DNA of 64,000 nt, from the NCBI RefSeq assembly GCF_000283655.1, contig NC_016622.1, positions 1,686,501 to 1,750,500 on the forward strand, written 5' to 3'. The notes beneath the pieces were generated by a model. It ran no database searches. It was not told the DNA's origin and was given only the letters and a program-made list of their open reading frames with translations. Below are positions 55,082-64,000 of the stretch, piece after piece; the stretch's first letter is position 1; every line of letters starts with the position of its first letter. The translations under genes were made by a program, and so were the position numbers. The DNA is from Azospirillum lipoferum 4B. GTDB lineage: Bacteria > Pseudomonadota > Alphaproteobacteria > Azospirillales > Azospirillaceae.

Positions 55082-56266
55082 ATGATGAGCCGTGCCATGG
55101 AATTCTTCACTTCGGCCACCCGCACCGTGACCGCAGCGGCACTGAGCCTCGCCGTCGCCAGCCCTGCCCTGGCCCAGAGCCAGCCCGGCTATGACGGCGC
55201 CAGCGTTACCCAGTGCATTCCCTTCGCGAACTTCCAGCCGGTGTCCTTCACCGATGCGCCGCAGCTGAATTTCAGCATTGCCGGCGACAGCACCATCCAC
55301 TCCGTGACGATGGACACGGGATCGGTCGGCATCGCCATTTCGGCCACCAACATCCCCAACTATGAACAGCTGAAGACGGCCACCGGTGCCACGGCCGGCA
55401 CGCAGTTCCTGTCCAGCAGCAAGGTGCTGTGGGTCGGCACCTGGGTGCCGATGACGGTCACCCTGTATGACCGCAACAAGAAGCCGGTGGCGACCTCCGA
55501 GGTCTTCGTGCTGGGCGTCGAGCAGGCCGGCAAGTGCGACAGCTACCAGACCGACCAGAAGATTTGCCCCAACCTGCCGGCACCGCAGAAGCCCGTGCTC
55601 TACATGGGCGTCGGATTCGGCCAGGAGGCGGATTTCCAGCCGCAGGGCACGCCGGACAAGAATGTCCTGCTGAACCTGCGCAGCGTGAACGGCCAGCCCA
55701 TCGCCCCGGGAACGCTGAACAGGGGATACATCATCGGCCGCCAGGGCATCCAGGTCGGGCTGACCGCGGCCAACACGGCGGGATTCCGCTTCGCCAAGCT
55801 GCAGCCCTATCAGCAATATCCCGGCGACTGGATGATGCCGCGCGGCTGCATCACGGTGAATCCGAACGAGAACCGCGATGCCAACGGCCCGATCTGCACC
55901 CCGGCGAACATCCTGGTCGATACCGGCATCCCGCAGAGCTACCTGACGGTGCCGTCCACGATCAAGTTCGACACGGTGCAGCAGCCTGACAGGAGCGAGC
56001 CGAGCAAGACCGTCGGCGTATTGGCACCGCAAACCTCGGTCGCCGTGCAAATCCCCGATGCCGCCAATCCCATCGCCACCGATGCCTTCATCGTCGGCGG
56101 CGGCGCGCCGAACGAGCCGGAACAGGTGATCCCCTGGAGCACCGACAAGCGCCCGCCCTTCATCAACACCGGCCGCCATTTCCTGCGGCAGTACCAGTTC
56201 CTGTATGATGCGAGCCAGGGCTATGTCGGCATGAAGGACCAGCCGAACCCTTGCGGCGAGCAGTGA
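55082..56266 (+). CDS. Secreted pepsin-like (aspartic protease fold) protein
   Basis: The 394-residue protein has a Sec signal peptide (hydrophobic TVTAAALSLAVASPALA, cleavage near ALAQSQ). It then has two pepsin-type motifs: LNFSIAGDSTIHSVTMDTGS with Asp78, and ANILVDTGIPQSYLTVPS with Asp280. They are about 200 residues apart, as in the two lobes of family A1 proteases. Cysteines occur at several places (for example AGKCDSY, KICPN, RGCIT, PICTP). Pepsin-like proteins are rare in bacteria; activity is inferred from motifs only. ATGs at 55082, 55085 and 55097 are all possible starts. Confidence 0.7.
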   Translation: MMSRAMEFFTSATRTVTAAALSLAVASPALAQSQPGYDGASVTQCIPFANFQPVSFTDAPQLNFSIAGDSTIHSVTMDTGSVGIAISATNIPNYEQLKTATGATAGTQFLSSSKVLWVGTWVPMTVTLYDRNKKPVATSEVFVLGVEQAGKCDSYQTDQKICPNLPAPQKPVLYMGVGFGQEADFQPQGTPDKNVLLNLRSVNGQPIAPGTLNRGYIIGRQGIQVGLTAANTAGFRFAKLQPYQQYPGDWMMPRGCITVNPNENRDANGPICTPANILVDTGIPQSYLTVPSTIKFDTVQQPDRSEPSKTVGVLAPQTSVAVQIPDAANPIATDAFIVGGGAPNEPEQVIPWSTDKRPPFINTGRHFLRQYQFLYDASQGYVGMKDQPNPCGEQ

Positions 56267-56274
56267 CCGCCAAA

Positions 56275-56303
56275 GGGGCGCCCATCCGGCGCCCCTCACT
56301 TTT
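56275..56303 (+). terminator. Terminator of the pepsin-like gene
   Basis: GGGGCGCC (56275-56282) pairs with GGCGCCCC (56288-56295) around CATCC and is followed by TCACTTTT. It starts 8 bp after the stop codon. Confidence 0.8.
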
Positions 56304-56310
56304 CGGGCAT

Positions 56311-56332
56311 GAAAAAAGCCCCGGATCGGGGC
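56311..56332 (-). terminator. Terminator of tRNA-Val
   Basis: On the minus strand GCCCCG and CGGGGC pair around a tiny loop, followed by TTTTTT. The stem ends 26 bp after the tRNA. Confidence 0.8.
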
Positions 56333-56357
56333 CTGGTGGTGGAAACGCGGATGGGAA

Positions 56358-56432
56358 TGGTGGGCGATGAGGGGATCGAACCCCCGACATTCTCGGTGTA
56401 AACGAGACGCTCTACCGCTGAGCTAATCGCCC
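56358..56432 (-). tRNA. tRNA-Val (anticodon TAC)
   Basis: The minus strand gives the acceptor arm GGGCGAT...ATCGCCC, D arm TAGCTCAGCGGTAGAGC, anticodon stem TCTCG/CGAGA around loop TTTACAC (anticodon TAC, valine), and T arm GGGGGTTCGATCCCC. The CCA end is encoded. Length is 75 nt with CCA. Confidence 0.95.
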
Positions 56433-56467
56433 GAAACCCTGGAAAAAGCCTTTGCTTTCAAACACAA

Positions 56468-56493
56468 GCCGGCCGGGAGGAAGCCCGGCCGGC
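56468..56493 (-). terminator. Terminator of hupB
   Basis: GCCGGCCGGG (56468-56477) pairs exactly with CCCGGCCGGC (56484-56493). On the minus strand it is followed by TTGTGTTTG. It lies 50 bp after the hupB stop codon. Confidence 0.7.
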
Positions 56494-56543
56494 CGCACTA
56501 TGCCCTGAATGGGCCGGAAACTTCAAGCCCATCCGGCTGAACC

Positions 56544-56816
56544 TCAGTTCAGAGCGTCCTTGAGGGTCTTGCCGGCCTTGAACTTCGGCTGCTTGGACGC
56601 CGGAATGTCGATCTTCTCGCCCGTGCGCGGGTTGCGGCCTTCGGTCGCGGGACGCTCAGCCACCGCGAAGGTGCCGAAGCCGACCAGACGGACCTCATCG
56701 CCGTTCTTCAAGGATTCGGCAATGCTGTCGAACACGGCGTCGACGGCCTTCGTGGCGTCGGTCTTGGACAAACCGGACGCTTCGGCAACATGCGCCACGA
56801 GATCGTTCTTGTTCAC
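56544..56816 (-). CDS. hupB: Nucleoid-associated protein HU
   Basis: HU bends and compacts DNA. The 90-residue protein starts MNKNDLVAHVAEASGLSKTD and has the conserved VRLVGFGTFAVAERPATEGR and NPRTGEKIDIPASKQPKFKA, with the proline at the tip of the DNA-clasping arm (RNPRTG). The length is typical. It is downstream of lon, as in most proteobacteria, with its own promoter. Confidence 0.98.
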   Translation of the reverse strand: MNKNDLVAHVAEASGLSKTDATKAVDAVFDSIAESLKNGDEVRLVGFGTFAVAERPATEGRNPRTGEKIDIPASKQPKFKAGKTLKDALN

Positions 56817-56897
56817 GCAATCCCCCTTCCAAATTCAGCAAATACTGAAAGACAAAAGCCGCCCCAGGACTTTTCGTCCACGACTTATTGGAAGCAA

Positions 56898-56927
56898 AGG
56901 ATAAGCACAGCGATTGCCGCCCGTCAA
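56898..56927 (-). promoter_or_regulatory. Sigma-70 promoter of hupB, with an overlapping hairpin
   Basis: On the minus strand TTGACG (56922-56927) and TATCCT (56898-56903) are 18 bp apart. The -35 hexamer sits in the hairpin GCCGCCCGTC...GACGGGCGGC (56916-56942), which may be the lon transcript end. The two signals therefore overlap. Confidence 0.6.
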
Positions 56928-57013
56928 TTCCCGACGGGCGGCATAGCTCATCATGTCCCAAAAGTCGCCCGTCCAGTGGCGGCCACGATCGGATCGTAAC
57001 CGCCGACCCCGGA

Positions 57014-59428
57014 TCAGTGACGCAGGACCTCTCCGTCCGCGCCCTTCTCCTGGGCCTTCGCCGCGGCCGGATCGACCTCCGGCTCGGTCCACTCGATGGG
57101 CTCCAACGGACGCACCAGCGCGTTGCGCAGCACCTCGTCCACCGTGCTGACGGGCATGATCTCCAGCCCGCGCTTCACGTTGTCCGGGATGTCCGCCAGG
57201 TCCTTCTCGTTGTCCTTCGGGATCAGCACATGCTTGATGCCGCCGCGCAGGGCGGCCAGCAGCTTCTCCTTCAGGCCGCCGATCGGCAGCACCCGGCCGC
57301 GCAGCGTGATCTCGCCGGTCATCGCCACGTCCTTGCGCACCGGAATGCCGGTCAGCACCGAGACGATGGAGGTGGCCATGGCGACACCGGCAGACGGGCC
57401 GTCCTTCGGCGTGGCGCCTTCGGGAACGTGGACGTGGATGTCCTTCTTCTCGAACAGCGTCGGCTTGATGCCGAAGGCGACGGCGCGCGACTTGACGTAG
57501 CTTTCGGCCGCCTGGACCGACTCCTTCATCACGTCACCCAGCTTGCCGGTGGTGGTGACGCGGCCCTTGCCGGGCAGGCCGACGGCTTCGATCGACAGCA
57601 GCTCGCCGCCGACCTCGGTCCAGGCCAGACCGGTGGTGACGCCCACCAGATCCTCCAGCTCCGCCTCGCCATAGTGGAAGCGGCGGACGCCGGCATACTT
57701 GTCCAGGTTGCGGCGGGTGACCGACACCTTGGCGCCGCCGCTGCCCTTCAGCAGGATCTCCTTCACCGCCTTGCGGCAGAGGTTGGCGATCTCGCGCTCC
57801 AGGCTGCGGACGCCGGCTTCCCGCGTGTAGTAGCGGACCAGATCGCGCAGCGCGTCGTCGGAGATGGTGAACTCGCCCTTCTTCAGGCCGTTCGCCTCGA
57901 TCTGCTTCTCGATCAGGTGGCGCTTGGAGATCTCGACCTTCTCGTCCTCGGTATAACCGGCGACGCGGATGATCTCCATGCGGTCCAGCAGCGGCTGCGG
58001 CATGCGCATCGTGTTGGCGGTGCAGACGAACATCACGTCGGACAGGTCATAGTCGACCTCCAGGTAATGGTCGTTGAAGGTGCCGTTCTGTTCCGGATCC
58101 AGGACCTCCAGCAGGGCGGACGACGGGTCGCCGCGCCAGTCGGCGCCGAGCTTGTCGATCTCGTCCAGCAGGAAGAGCGGGTTGGAGGACTTCGCCTTCT
58201 TCATGCCCTGGATGACCTTGCCGGGCATCGAGCCGATATAGGTGCGGCGGTGACCGCGCACCTCGGCCTCGTCACGGACGCCGCCCAGCGACATGCGGAC
58301 GAAGTTGCGGCCAGTGGACTTGGCGATCGACTTGCCGAGCGAGGTCTTGCCGACGCCGGGCGGGCCGACGAGGCAGAGGATCGGACCCTTGACCTTGTTC
58401 ATCCGGTTCTGGACGGCAAGATACTCGAGGATGCGCTCCTTGACCTTCTCCAGACCGTAATGGTCGGCGTCCAGCACCTTCTGGGCCAGCTTCAGGTCGC
58501 GCTTCACCTTGGTGCGCTTCTTCCACGGAATGGACAGCATCCAATCCAGATAGTTGCGGACCACGGTGGCTTCCGCCGACATCGGGCTCATCGACCGCAG
58601 CTTCTTCAGCTCGGCCAGAGCCTTTTCGCGGGCTTCCTTGGAGAAGCGGGTCTTGTTGATCTTCTCTTCCAGCTCGGCCGATTCGTCGCGGCCGTCCTCG
58701 GTCTCGCCGAGTTCCTTCTGGATCGCCTTCAGCTGCTCGTTCAGATAGTACTCGCGCTGGGTCTTCTCCATCTGCCGCTTGACGCGGTTGCGGATGCGCT
58801 TTTCCACCTGAAGAACGCCGATCTCGCCTTCCATGAAGGCATAGACCCGCTCCAGCCGCTCCGACACGGTGGCGCATTCCAGAAGCTGCTGCTTTTCCGG
58901 AATCTTCAGCGCCAGATGCGAGGCGACGGTGTCGGCCAGCTTGCCGGCTTCCTCGATCTGGTTGATCGAGACCAGCACTTCCGGCGGGATCTTCTTGTTG
59001 AGCTTGATGTACTGCTCGAACTGGGAGACGACGGCGCGGCTCAGGGCTTCGAGCTCCTGGTTCTCGCCGGTCTTTTCCTCGACCAGTTCGGCCTGGGCCT
59101 GGAAGAACTCCTCATTGTCGGCGAACTTGGTGATGGCGGCGCGCTGGCCACCTTCCACCAGCACCTTGACGGTCCCGTCCGGCAGCTTGAGCAGCTGCAA
59201 CACGGTGCCGACGGTGCCGACGCTGTAGATGTCGGCCGGAGTCGGATCGTCCTGCGCAGCGTTCTTCTGGGTGACGAGCAGGATCTGCTTGTCATCCTTC
59301 ATCACGTCTTCCAGCGCGCGCACGGACTTCTCGCGCCCGACGAACAGCGGCACGATCATGTGGGGGAAGACCACGATGTCGCGCAGCGGCAGGACCGGGT
59401 AGAGGGCACCACGGGAGAGTTCGATCAT
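57014..59428 (-). CDS. lon: ATP-dependent protease Lon
   Basis: Lon degrades misfolded and short-lived regulators, among them CcrM, DnaA and SciP in Caulobacter. The 804-residue protein has the N-terminal substrate domain (about 5-200, [20 protein letters not shown]). The AAA+ module has Walker [16 protein letters not shown] and Walker [14 protein letters not shown]. The C-terminal Ser-Lys protease has [12 protein letters not shown], with the lysine in [13 protein letters not shown]. The ATG at 59428 gives normal length. It lies between clpX and hupB, all minus strand. Confidence 0.98.
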   Translation of the reverse strand: MIELSRGALYPVLPLRDIVVFPHMIVPLFVGREKSVRALEDVMKDDKQILLVTQKNAAQDDPTPADIYSVGTVGTVLQLLKLPDGTVKVLVEGGQRAAITKFADNEEFFQAQAELVEEKTGENQELEALSRAVVSQFEQYIKLNKKIPPEVLVSINQIEEAGKLADTVASHLALKIPEKQQLLECATVSERLERVYAFMEGEIGVLQVEKRIRNRVKRQMEKTQREYYLNEQLKAIQKELGETEDGRDESAELEEKINKTRFSKEAREKALAELKKLRSMSPMSAEATVVRNYLDWMLSIPWKKRTKVKRDLKLAQKVLDADHYGLEKVKERILEYLAVQNRMNKVKGPILCLVGPPGVGKTSLGKSIAKSTGRNFVRMSLGGVRDEAEVRGHRRTYIGSMPGKVIQGMKKAKSSNPLFLLDEIDKLGADWRGDPSSALLEVLDPEQNGTFNDHYLEVDYDLSDVMFVCTANTMRMPQPLLDRMEIIRVAGYTEDEKVEISKRHLIEKQIEANGLKKGEFTISDDALRDLVRYYTREAGVRSLEREIANLCRKAVKEILLKGSGGAKVSVTRRNLDKYAGVRRFHYGEAELEDLVGVTTGLAWTEVGGELLSIEAVGLPGKGRVTTTGKLGDVMKESVQAAESYVKSRAVAFGIKPTLFEKKDIHVHVPEGATPKDGPSAGVAMATSIVSVLTGIPVRKDVAMTGEITLRGRVLPIGGLKEKLLAALRGGIKHVLIPKDNEKDLADIPDNVKRGLEIMPVSTVDEVLRNALVRPLEPIEWTEPEVDPAAAKAQEKGADGEVLRH

Positions 59429-59905
59429 CGGCAGGGCCTCAATGAATGGATCGCCGCCAGCCCGGAATGGGCCTGACACAGCCCCCGCCTCGGGTTGAGC
59501 GCGGGGATCGCCTACGGCACCCGACTAACGTGGCACACGCCCATGCGCCCTTCAAGTGGCTGCGGTTTCCTTCGCGCCGTTTCCACGGGGTGAGAAGGCC
59601 ATTCCACCGGCCAACTCCGCGTTTATTCCTCTTTCGGACGGCTTGAACGGCACTTCGGACCGGTTTCGTACCCATTCGGCCGCCTGATGGGGAGCATTAC
59701 GGCCCCGTTCGCGCCCCAACCCGGGCCAGGACCGCCATGACGGCTCCGGAGTGGCGACGATTCGGATTGGAAGCCGGCCGCCCCATGGCACCGGCGGCAC
59801 CGGGACCGTGCTGATAAAGGAAATGGCCGCAGGCAAAAGAAAAGGGGCGCCGAAGCGCCCCTTTTATTCGCCGCATCGCGACAGGCGCGACGGAGTCTCA
59901 CCGGG
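59429..59905. other. 477-bp region between clpX and lon
   Basis: It contains the clpX terminator (59836-59866) and the lon leader. No ORF with coding character is seen on either strand. On the minus strand a CTTGAA is present near 59551, but no convincing -10 partner for a heat-shock promoter was found. Confidence 0.45.
59836..59866. terminator. Terminator of clpX (bidirectional)
   Basis: GGGGCGC-CGAA-GCGCCCC is flanked by AAAAGAAAA on the left and TTTTATT on the right. On the minus strand the hairpin is followed by TTTTCTTTT. It lies about 40 bp after the clpX stop codon. Confidence 0.88.
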
Positions 59906-61168
59906 TCAGGCGCCCGGCGCCTCGCTGCGCCGTTCGGCATGGACGTAGAGCGGCTTGGCACGCCCTTCGACCACTTCCTTGTTGACCAGGATGCTCTCGA
60001 TGCCGGTGAGGCCCGGCAGGTCGAACATCGGGTCGAGCAGGATGGCCTCCATGATCGACCGCAGGCCGCGGGCACCGGTCTTGCGGGCAATAGCCTTGTG
60101 GGCGATGGCGCGCATGGCGTCCTCGGAGAACTCCAGATGGACGTCCTCCATCTCGAACAGGCGCTGGTACTGCTTGACCAGGGCGTTCTTCGGCTTGCTG
60201 AGGATCTCGACCAGCGCGCCCTCGTCCAGGTCGGACAGGGTGGCCAGCACCGGCAGGCGGCCGATGAACTCGGGGATCAGGCCGAACTTCAGCAGATCCT
60301 CGGGCTCGACCTCGTGCAGGATCTCGCCGGTCGCGCGCTCGTCGGCCGACCGCACATCGGCGCCGAAGCCGATGCTGGTGCCCTTGCCGCGCTGGGCGAT
60401 GATCTTGTCCAGGCCGGCGAAGGCGCCGCCGCAGATGAACAGGATGTTGCTGGTGTCGACCTGCAGGAATTCCTGCTGCGGATGCTTGCGCCCGCCCTGC
60501 GGCGGCACGGAGGCGACGGTGCCCTCCATGATCTTGAGCAGGGCCTGCTGCACGCCCTCGCCCGACACGTCGCGGATGATCGACGGGTTGTCGGACTTGC
60601 GGCTGATCTTGTCGACCTCGTCGATGTAGACGATGCCGCGCTGCGCCCGCTCCACATTGTAGTCGGCGGCCTGCAGCAGCTTGAGGATGATGTTCTCGAC
60701 ATCCTCGCCGACGTAACCGGCTTCGGTCAGCGTCGTGGCGTCGGCCATGGTGAAGGGAACGTCGATGATGCGGGCCAGGGTCTGGGCCAGCAGCGTCTTG
60801 CCGCAGCCGGTCGGACCGATCAGCAGGATGTTCGACTTCGCCAGTTCGACGTCGTTGTGCTTCGTCCCGTGGGCGAGGCGTTTGTAATGATTGTGGACCG
60901 CCACCGACAGCACGCGCTTGGCGTAGGACTGTCCGATGACGTAATCGTCGAGCACCGCATGAATGTCGCGCGGAGTCGGAACCCCATCGCGGGACTTCAC
61001 GAGGGTCGTCTTGTTCTCCTCGCGAATGATGTCCATGCACAGTTCGACGCATTCATCGCAGATGAACACCGTCGGACCGGCAATCAGCTTGCGGACCTCG
61101 TGCTGGCTCTTGCCGCAGAAGGAGCAGTAGAGCGTATTCTTCGAATCGCCGCTGCTGGACTTGCTCAT
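59906..61168 (-). CDS. clpX: ClpX, ATP-dependent unfoldase of the ClpXP protease
   Basis: ClpX recognises and unfolds substrates and feeds them to ClpP. The 420-residue protein has the N-terminal zinc-binding domain with Cys15, Cys18, Cys37 and Cys40. The AAA+ domain contains [20 protein letters not shown] (Walker A), [16 protein letters not shown] (Walker B), the pore-loop region and [16 protein letters not shown] (box VII). The C-terminal part has [23 protein letters not shown] at 61168. ClpXP in alphaproteobacteria degrades CtrA, so it fits with the DivK/PleD/SciP theme. Confidence 0.98.
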   Translation of the reverse strand: MSKSSSGDSKNTLYCSFCGKSQHEVRKLIAGPTVFICDECVELCMDIIREENKTTLVKSRDGVPTPRDIHAVLDDYVIGQSYAKRVLSVAVHNHYKRLAHGTKHNDVELAKSNILLIGPTGCGKTLLAQTLARIIDVPFTMADATTLTEAGYVGEDVENIILKLLQAADYNVERAQRGIVYIDEVDKISRKSDNPSIIRDVSGEGVQQALLKIMEGTVASVPPQGGRKHPQQEFLQVDTSNILFICGGAFAGLDKIIAQRGKGTSIGFGADVRSADERATGEILHEVEPEDLLKFGLIPEFIGRLPVLATLSDLDEGALVEILSKPKNALVKQYQRLFEMEDVHLEFSEDAMRAIAHKAIARKTGARGLRSIMEAILLDPMFDLPGLTGIESILVNKEVVEGRAKPLYVHAERRSEAPGA

Positions 61169-61424
61169 CGGTACTCCGTCATCTCGCGGGAGGCGTGGTC
61201 CTTGAGAACCATGCCCGTTCGCGGCGCCCCCCGACGCCGGTCCTACTCAGGTTATCGCGGACGACGCCCGCGACAAGGTCATGCGCCGATCTGGCGACGC
61301 ATCACGATCCGCATATCCGGGTCCCTCATCGGGACGTCCCCTATGACCGGATCGTGTCACTGCCATTCAACAACAGCGTCACGACCCGATCAACCCTTTG
61401 TTGGGAGGGCTCAGGTCCAGCGGC

Positions 61425-62048
<624 letters not shown>

Positions 62049-62160
62049 GTGTTCTTCCCTGCCCCCGCAGTTGGCTGAACCGGTGATCGTCGCCGGTACG
62101 GAACCACATATAGGAACCTTTGGGGGCGGATGGTAGTCCGCCCCCACTCCTTTTGGGGAG

Positions 62161-63504
62161 TTAGGCGGCCACGGACTCGTTGCCTGCCTCGTCCTCGTCC
62201 TTCGTCAGGTCTTCGACGCTGACGGTCTTCTCGGTCACCTTGGCCTGATCCAGGATGTGATCGACGACCTTGTCCTCGAAGATCGGGGCACGGAGATTCT
62301 CGAGCGCCTGCTGGTTCTGCTTGAAGAACTCGAACACCTGACGCTCCTGACCGGGGAAGCGGCGGGCTTCGTTGATCAGGGCGCGGTTCACCTCGTCCTG
62401 GGTGACCTGGATGTTGTTGCGGCGGCCGACTTCCGACAGCAGCAGACCCAGGCGGACGCGGCGCTCGGCGATCGAGCGGTACTCGGCCTTCAGCTCGTCC
62501 TCGGACTTGCTGGCGTCCTCGCCGGCCGTGCCGTTCTTCAGCTCTTCCTGCAGGCGGGCCCAGATGCCCTCGAACTCGATGTCGACCATGCCGGCCGGCA
62601 CCTCGAACGAATGGGCCTCGGCCAGCTTGTCGAGCAGCTGGCGCTTCACGCGCAGGCGCGACAGGCCGTCATACTCGCCCTTGATGCGGTCGCGGATGGC
62701 TTCGCGCATCTTCTCCAGGCTTTCCATGCCGAACTCCTTGGCGAGTTCGTCATTGACCTCGGCCGGGACGTTCTTGCGCAGCTCCTTCACGTCGACCTCG
62801 AAGACCGTCGCGGCGCCCTTCAGGCGCTCGTGCGGATAGTCTTCCGGGAAGGTGACGTTGACGGTGCGGTGCTCGCCGGCCTTGGCGCCGACCAGCTGCT
62901 CCTCGAAGCCCGGCACGAAGCGGCCGGCACCGAGCTCCAGCGGGTAGTCCTTGCCGTCCATGCCCGGCAGGGCCTCGCCATCCACCGAACCGGCGAAGTC
63001 GATCACGGCGATGTCGCCGGTCTCGGCAGCGCGGTCCTCGGTGACCGGGGCCTGGGTCGAGTGGGCCGAGGCCAGACGTGCCAGCGCCTCTTCCACCGAC
63101 TCGTCGGTGACCTCGGCGACCGGCTTCTCCAGCTCGATGCCGGTGAAGTCGCCCGGCTCGACGTCCGGCAGCAGCTCGACCGCCATCTTGTAGGTGAGGT
63201 CGCCGCCGTCCTCGTACTTCTCGACCTCGATCTTCGGCTGCAGGGCGACGCGCAGGCCGCGCTCGCTCAGCGCCTGACGCGAGCTGTCGGAGATGGCGTC
63301 CTCCAGCACCTCGGACAGCACGCCACCGAAATAGCGCTGCTTGATCACGGTGACCGGCACCTTGCCCGGACGGAAGCCCGGCAGCTGGACCGTGCGGCGC
63401 AGCTCTTCCAGCTTGCCGTTCACCTTCTCTTCGATGTCCTTGGCGGAAATGACGACCTGAAATTCGCGCTTGAGGCCGTCGGTGCTGGTCTCGGTGATGT
63501 TCAT
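62161..63504 (-). CDS. tig: Trigger factor, ribosome-associated chaperone
   Basis: Trigger factor binds near the exit tunnel and shields nascent chains. The 447-residue protein has the ribosome-binding domain with the signature [20 protein letters not shown]. The FKBP-type PPIase domain is at about 150-245 ([20 protein letters not shown]). The C-terminal helical arms form the substrate cavity. An acidic tail ends it. It is first in the tig-clpP-clpX-lon-hupB cluster. Confidence 0.98.
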   Translation of the reverse strand: MNITETSTDGLKREFQVVISAKDIEEKVNGKLEELRRTVQLPGFRPGKVPVTVIKQRYFGGVLSEVLEDAISDSSRQALSERGLRVALQPKIEVEKYEDGGDLTYKMAVELLPDVEPGDFTGIELEKPVAEVTDESVEEALARLASAHSTQAPVTEDRAAETGDIAVIDFAGSVDGEALPGMDGKDYPLELGAGRFVPGFEEQLVGAKAGEHRTVNVTFPEDYPHERLKGAATVFEVDVKELRKNVPAEVNDELAKEFGMESLEKMREAIRDRIKGEYDGLSRLRVKRQLLDKLAEAHSFEVPAGMVDIEFEGIWARLQEELKNGTAGEDASKSEDELKAEYRSIAERRVRLGLLLSEVGRRNNIQVTQDEVNRALINEARRFPGQERQVFEFFKQNQQALENLRAPIFEDKVVDHILDQAKVTEKTVSVEDLTKDEDEAGNESVAA

Positions 63505-63595
63505 CGGAACGAAAGCCTATCTCGTTGGTCCGGCCCGGCGGCGCCCGTCCGGGCGGCCCGAATCCGTGTTGTCCATGCGGTCCAAGGTGTTGCCA

Positions 63596-63680
<85 letters not shown>

Positions 63681-63774
63681 GTTCATGGCAAAGGCAGCCG
63701 CGACGGGTGCGCAAACACCCGCCGGACCGCCGGCGAAGTCCGGTCTATAGCACAGCGCGCCGGAAGCAAACAGG

Positions 63775-63804
63775 CAAAATGGCCCCACTCAAGAGAGTGA
63801 GGCC
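63775..63804 (-). terminator. Terminator of the malonyl-CoA decarboxylase gene
   Basis: On the minus strand GGCCTCACTC pairs with GAGTGGGGCC (one mismatch) around TCTT, followed by ATTTTG. It lies about 15 bp after the stop codon. Confidence 0.75.
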
Positions 63805-63817
63805 CGGTCTGTTCCCG

Positions 63818-64000
63818 TCAGCCGCCGGACTTGGCCATCGACCGCACGGCGGAGGAGGCGATGATGCGCCCCTCGCCGGTATAAGCCTCGTGGTTGGCAT
63901 CGATCTCGCCCAGCCGATAGCGGTAGTTGATCATCATCCCCAGCGACTGTTTCAGACCCTTGCCCGACCGGTCGGCCAGCCAGTTCAGCCGTTCCATCCG
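63818..64000 (-). CDS. Malonyl-CoA decarboxylase, C-terminal end (partial)
   Basis: The last 60 residues of a minus-strand gene are visible: MERLNWLADRSGKGLKQSLG, then MMINYRYRLGEIDANHEAYT. This is the conserved C-terminus of malonyl-CoA decarboxylase (MatA/MLYCD), which turns malonyl-CoA to acetyl-CoA; ERxNWLAD and IxANHEAY are diagnostic. The catalytic Ser and His lie further upstream, outside the window. The protein lacks the long peroxisomal tail of animal forms. Confidence 0.8.
   Translation of the reverse strand, partial: RMERLNWLADRSGKGLKQSLGMMINYRYRLGEIDANHEAYTGEGRIIASSAVRSMAKSGG

Noticed and set aside
56888-59476. A plus-strand reading frame of about 860 codons opposite lon
   Set aside because: Lon motifs are complete on the minus strand; the opposite frame has no recognisable domain.
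59429-59600. A heat-shock (sigma-32) promoter for lon
   Set aside because: A CTTGAA is present on the minus strand near 59551, but no -10 element at a suitable distance was found.

Overview
The window is high-GC, gene-dense bacterial chromosome. Its gene content points to a free-living flagellated alphaproteobacterium of the Rhodospirillales/Azospirillum type; this is an inference, because no rRNA is present. The pointers are the fliX-flgI divergent pair, a SciP/DUF1153 regulator, a divK-pleD operon, an EipB (DUF1849) protein, a single-cysteine DksA and CtrA-type boxes of the form TTAA-N7-TTAA. Most genes look like stable core chromosome. There is no prophage, IS element or CRISPR array.

Layout. 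0-2.3 kb: a truncated gene, a tiny DUF1289 protein, an ATP-grasp enzyme and dksA. 2.4-8.6 kb: a flagellar block (fliX divergent from flgI, rod-binding protein, FlbY/FlgN-like protein, fliK, flgD, then sciP) with two sigma-54-like promoters and a CtrA-like box at sciP. 8.6-15.6 kb: a TetR/MaoC pair sharing a perfect double operator, an orphan TRAP receptor, a rhomboid protease, an enoyl-CoA hydratase, a soluble PAS chemoreceptor and two candidate micropeptide genes. 15.8-20 kb: dprA and topA, followed by a palindromic repeat element. 20.3-23.9 kb: acyl-CoA and sulfur metabolism (metY) and a TacA/TacT-type toxin-antitoxin pair. 23.9-30.2 kb: a minus-strand run (TPR-glycosyltransferase-like, AraC, AzlC, AzlD, RsmA, ArfB, MFS). 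30.3-43.8 kb: DUF4405 protein, SNF2 helicase, PAP2, PleD/DivK, a second diguanylate cyclase, hydroxyacid dehydrogenase, EipB, RarA and small envelope proteins.

43.9-46.6 kb holds rpsM-rpsK-rpoA-rplQ with its own consensus promoter and terminator, followed by an unrecognised membrane protein and a TPR protein. 49-56.3 kb: an EF-G gene outside any str operon, RidA, a trypsin-like protease, a second type IA topoisomerase and a secreted protein with two pepsin-like DTG motifs. 56.3-64 kb: tRNA-Val, hupB and the proteostasis cluster tig-clpP-clpX-lon, then tRNA-Leu and the end of a malonyl-CoA decarboxylase gene.

The genes form a few coherent programmes: flagellar assembly with cell-cycle control (FliX, FlgI, SciP, DivK, PleD, CtrA boxes), translation and proteostasis, and DNA topology and recombination. 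The most unusual signals are: (1) a 29-codon peptide whose perfect Shine-Dalgarno and start are exactly complementary to a 16-nt segment 135 nt downstream; (2) a bacterial pepsin-like secreted protein; (3) a MITE-like element with about 48-bp imperfect terminal repeats around a composite REP that recurs inverted 17.5 kb away; (4) a perfect CtrA box upstream of the EF-G gene.
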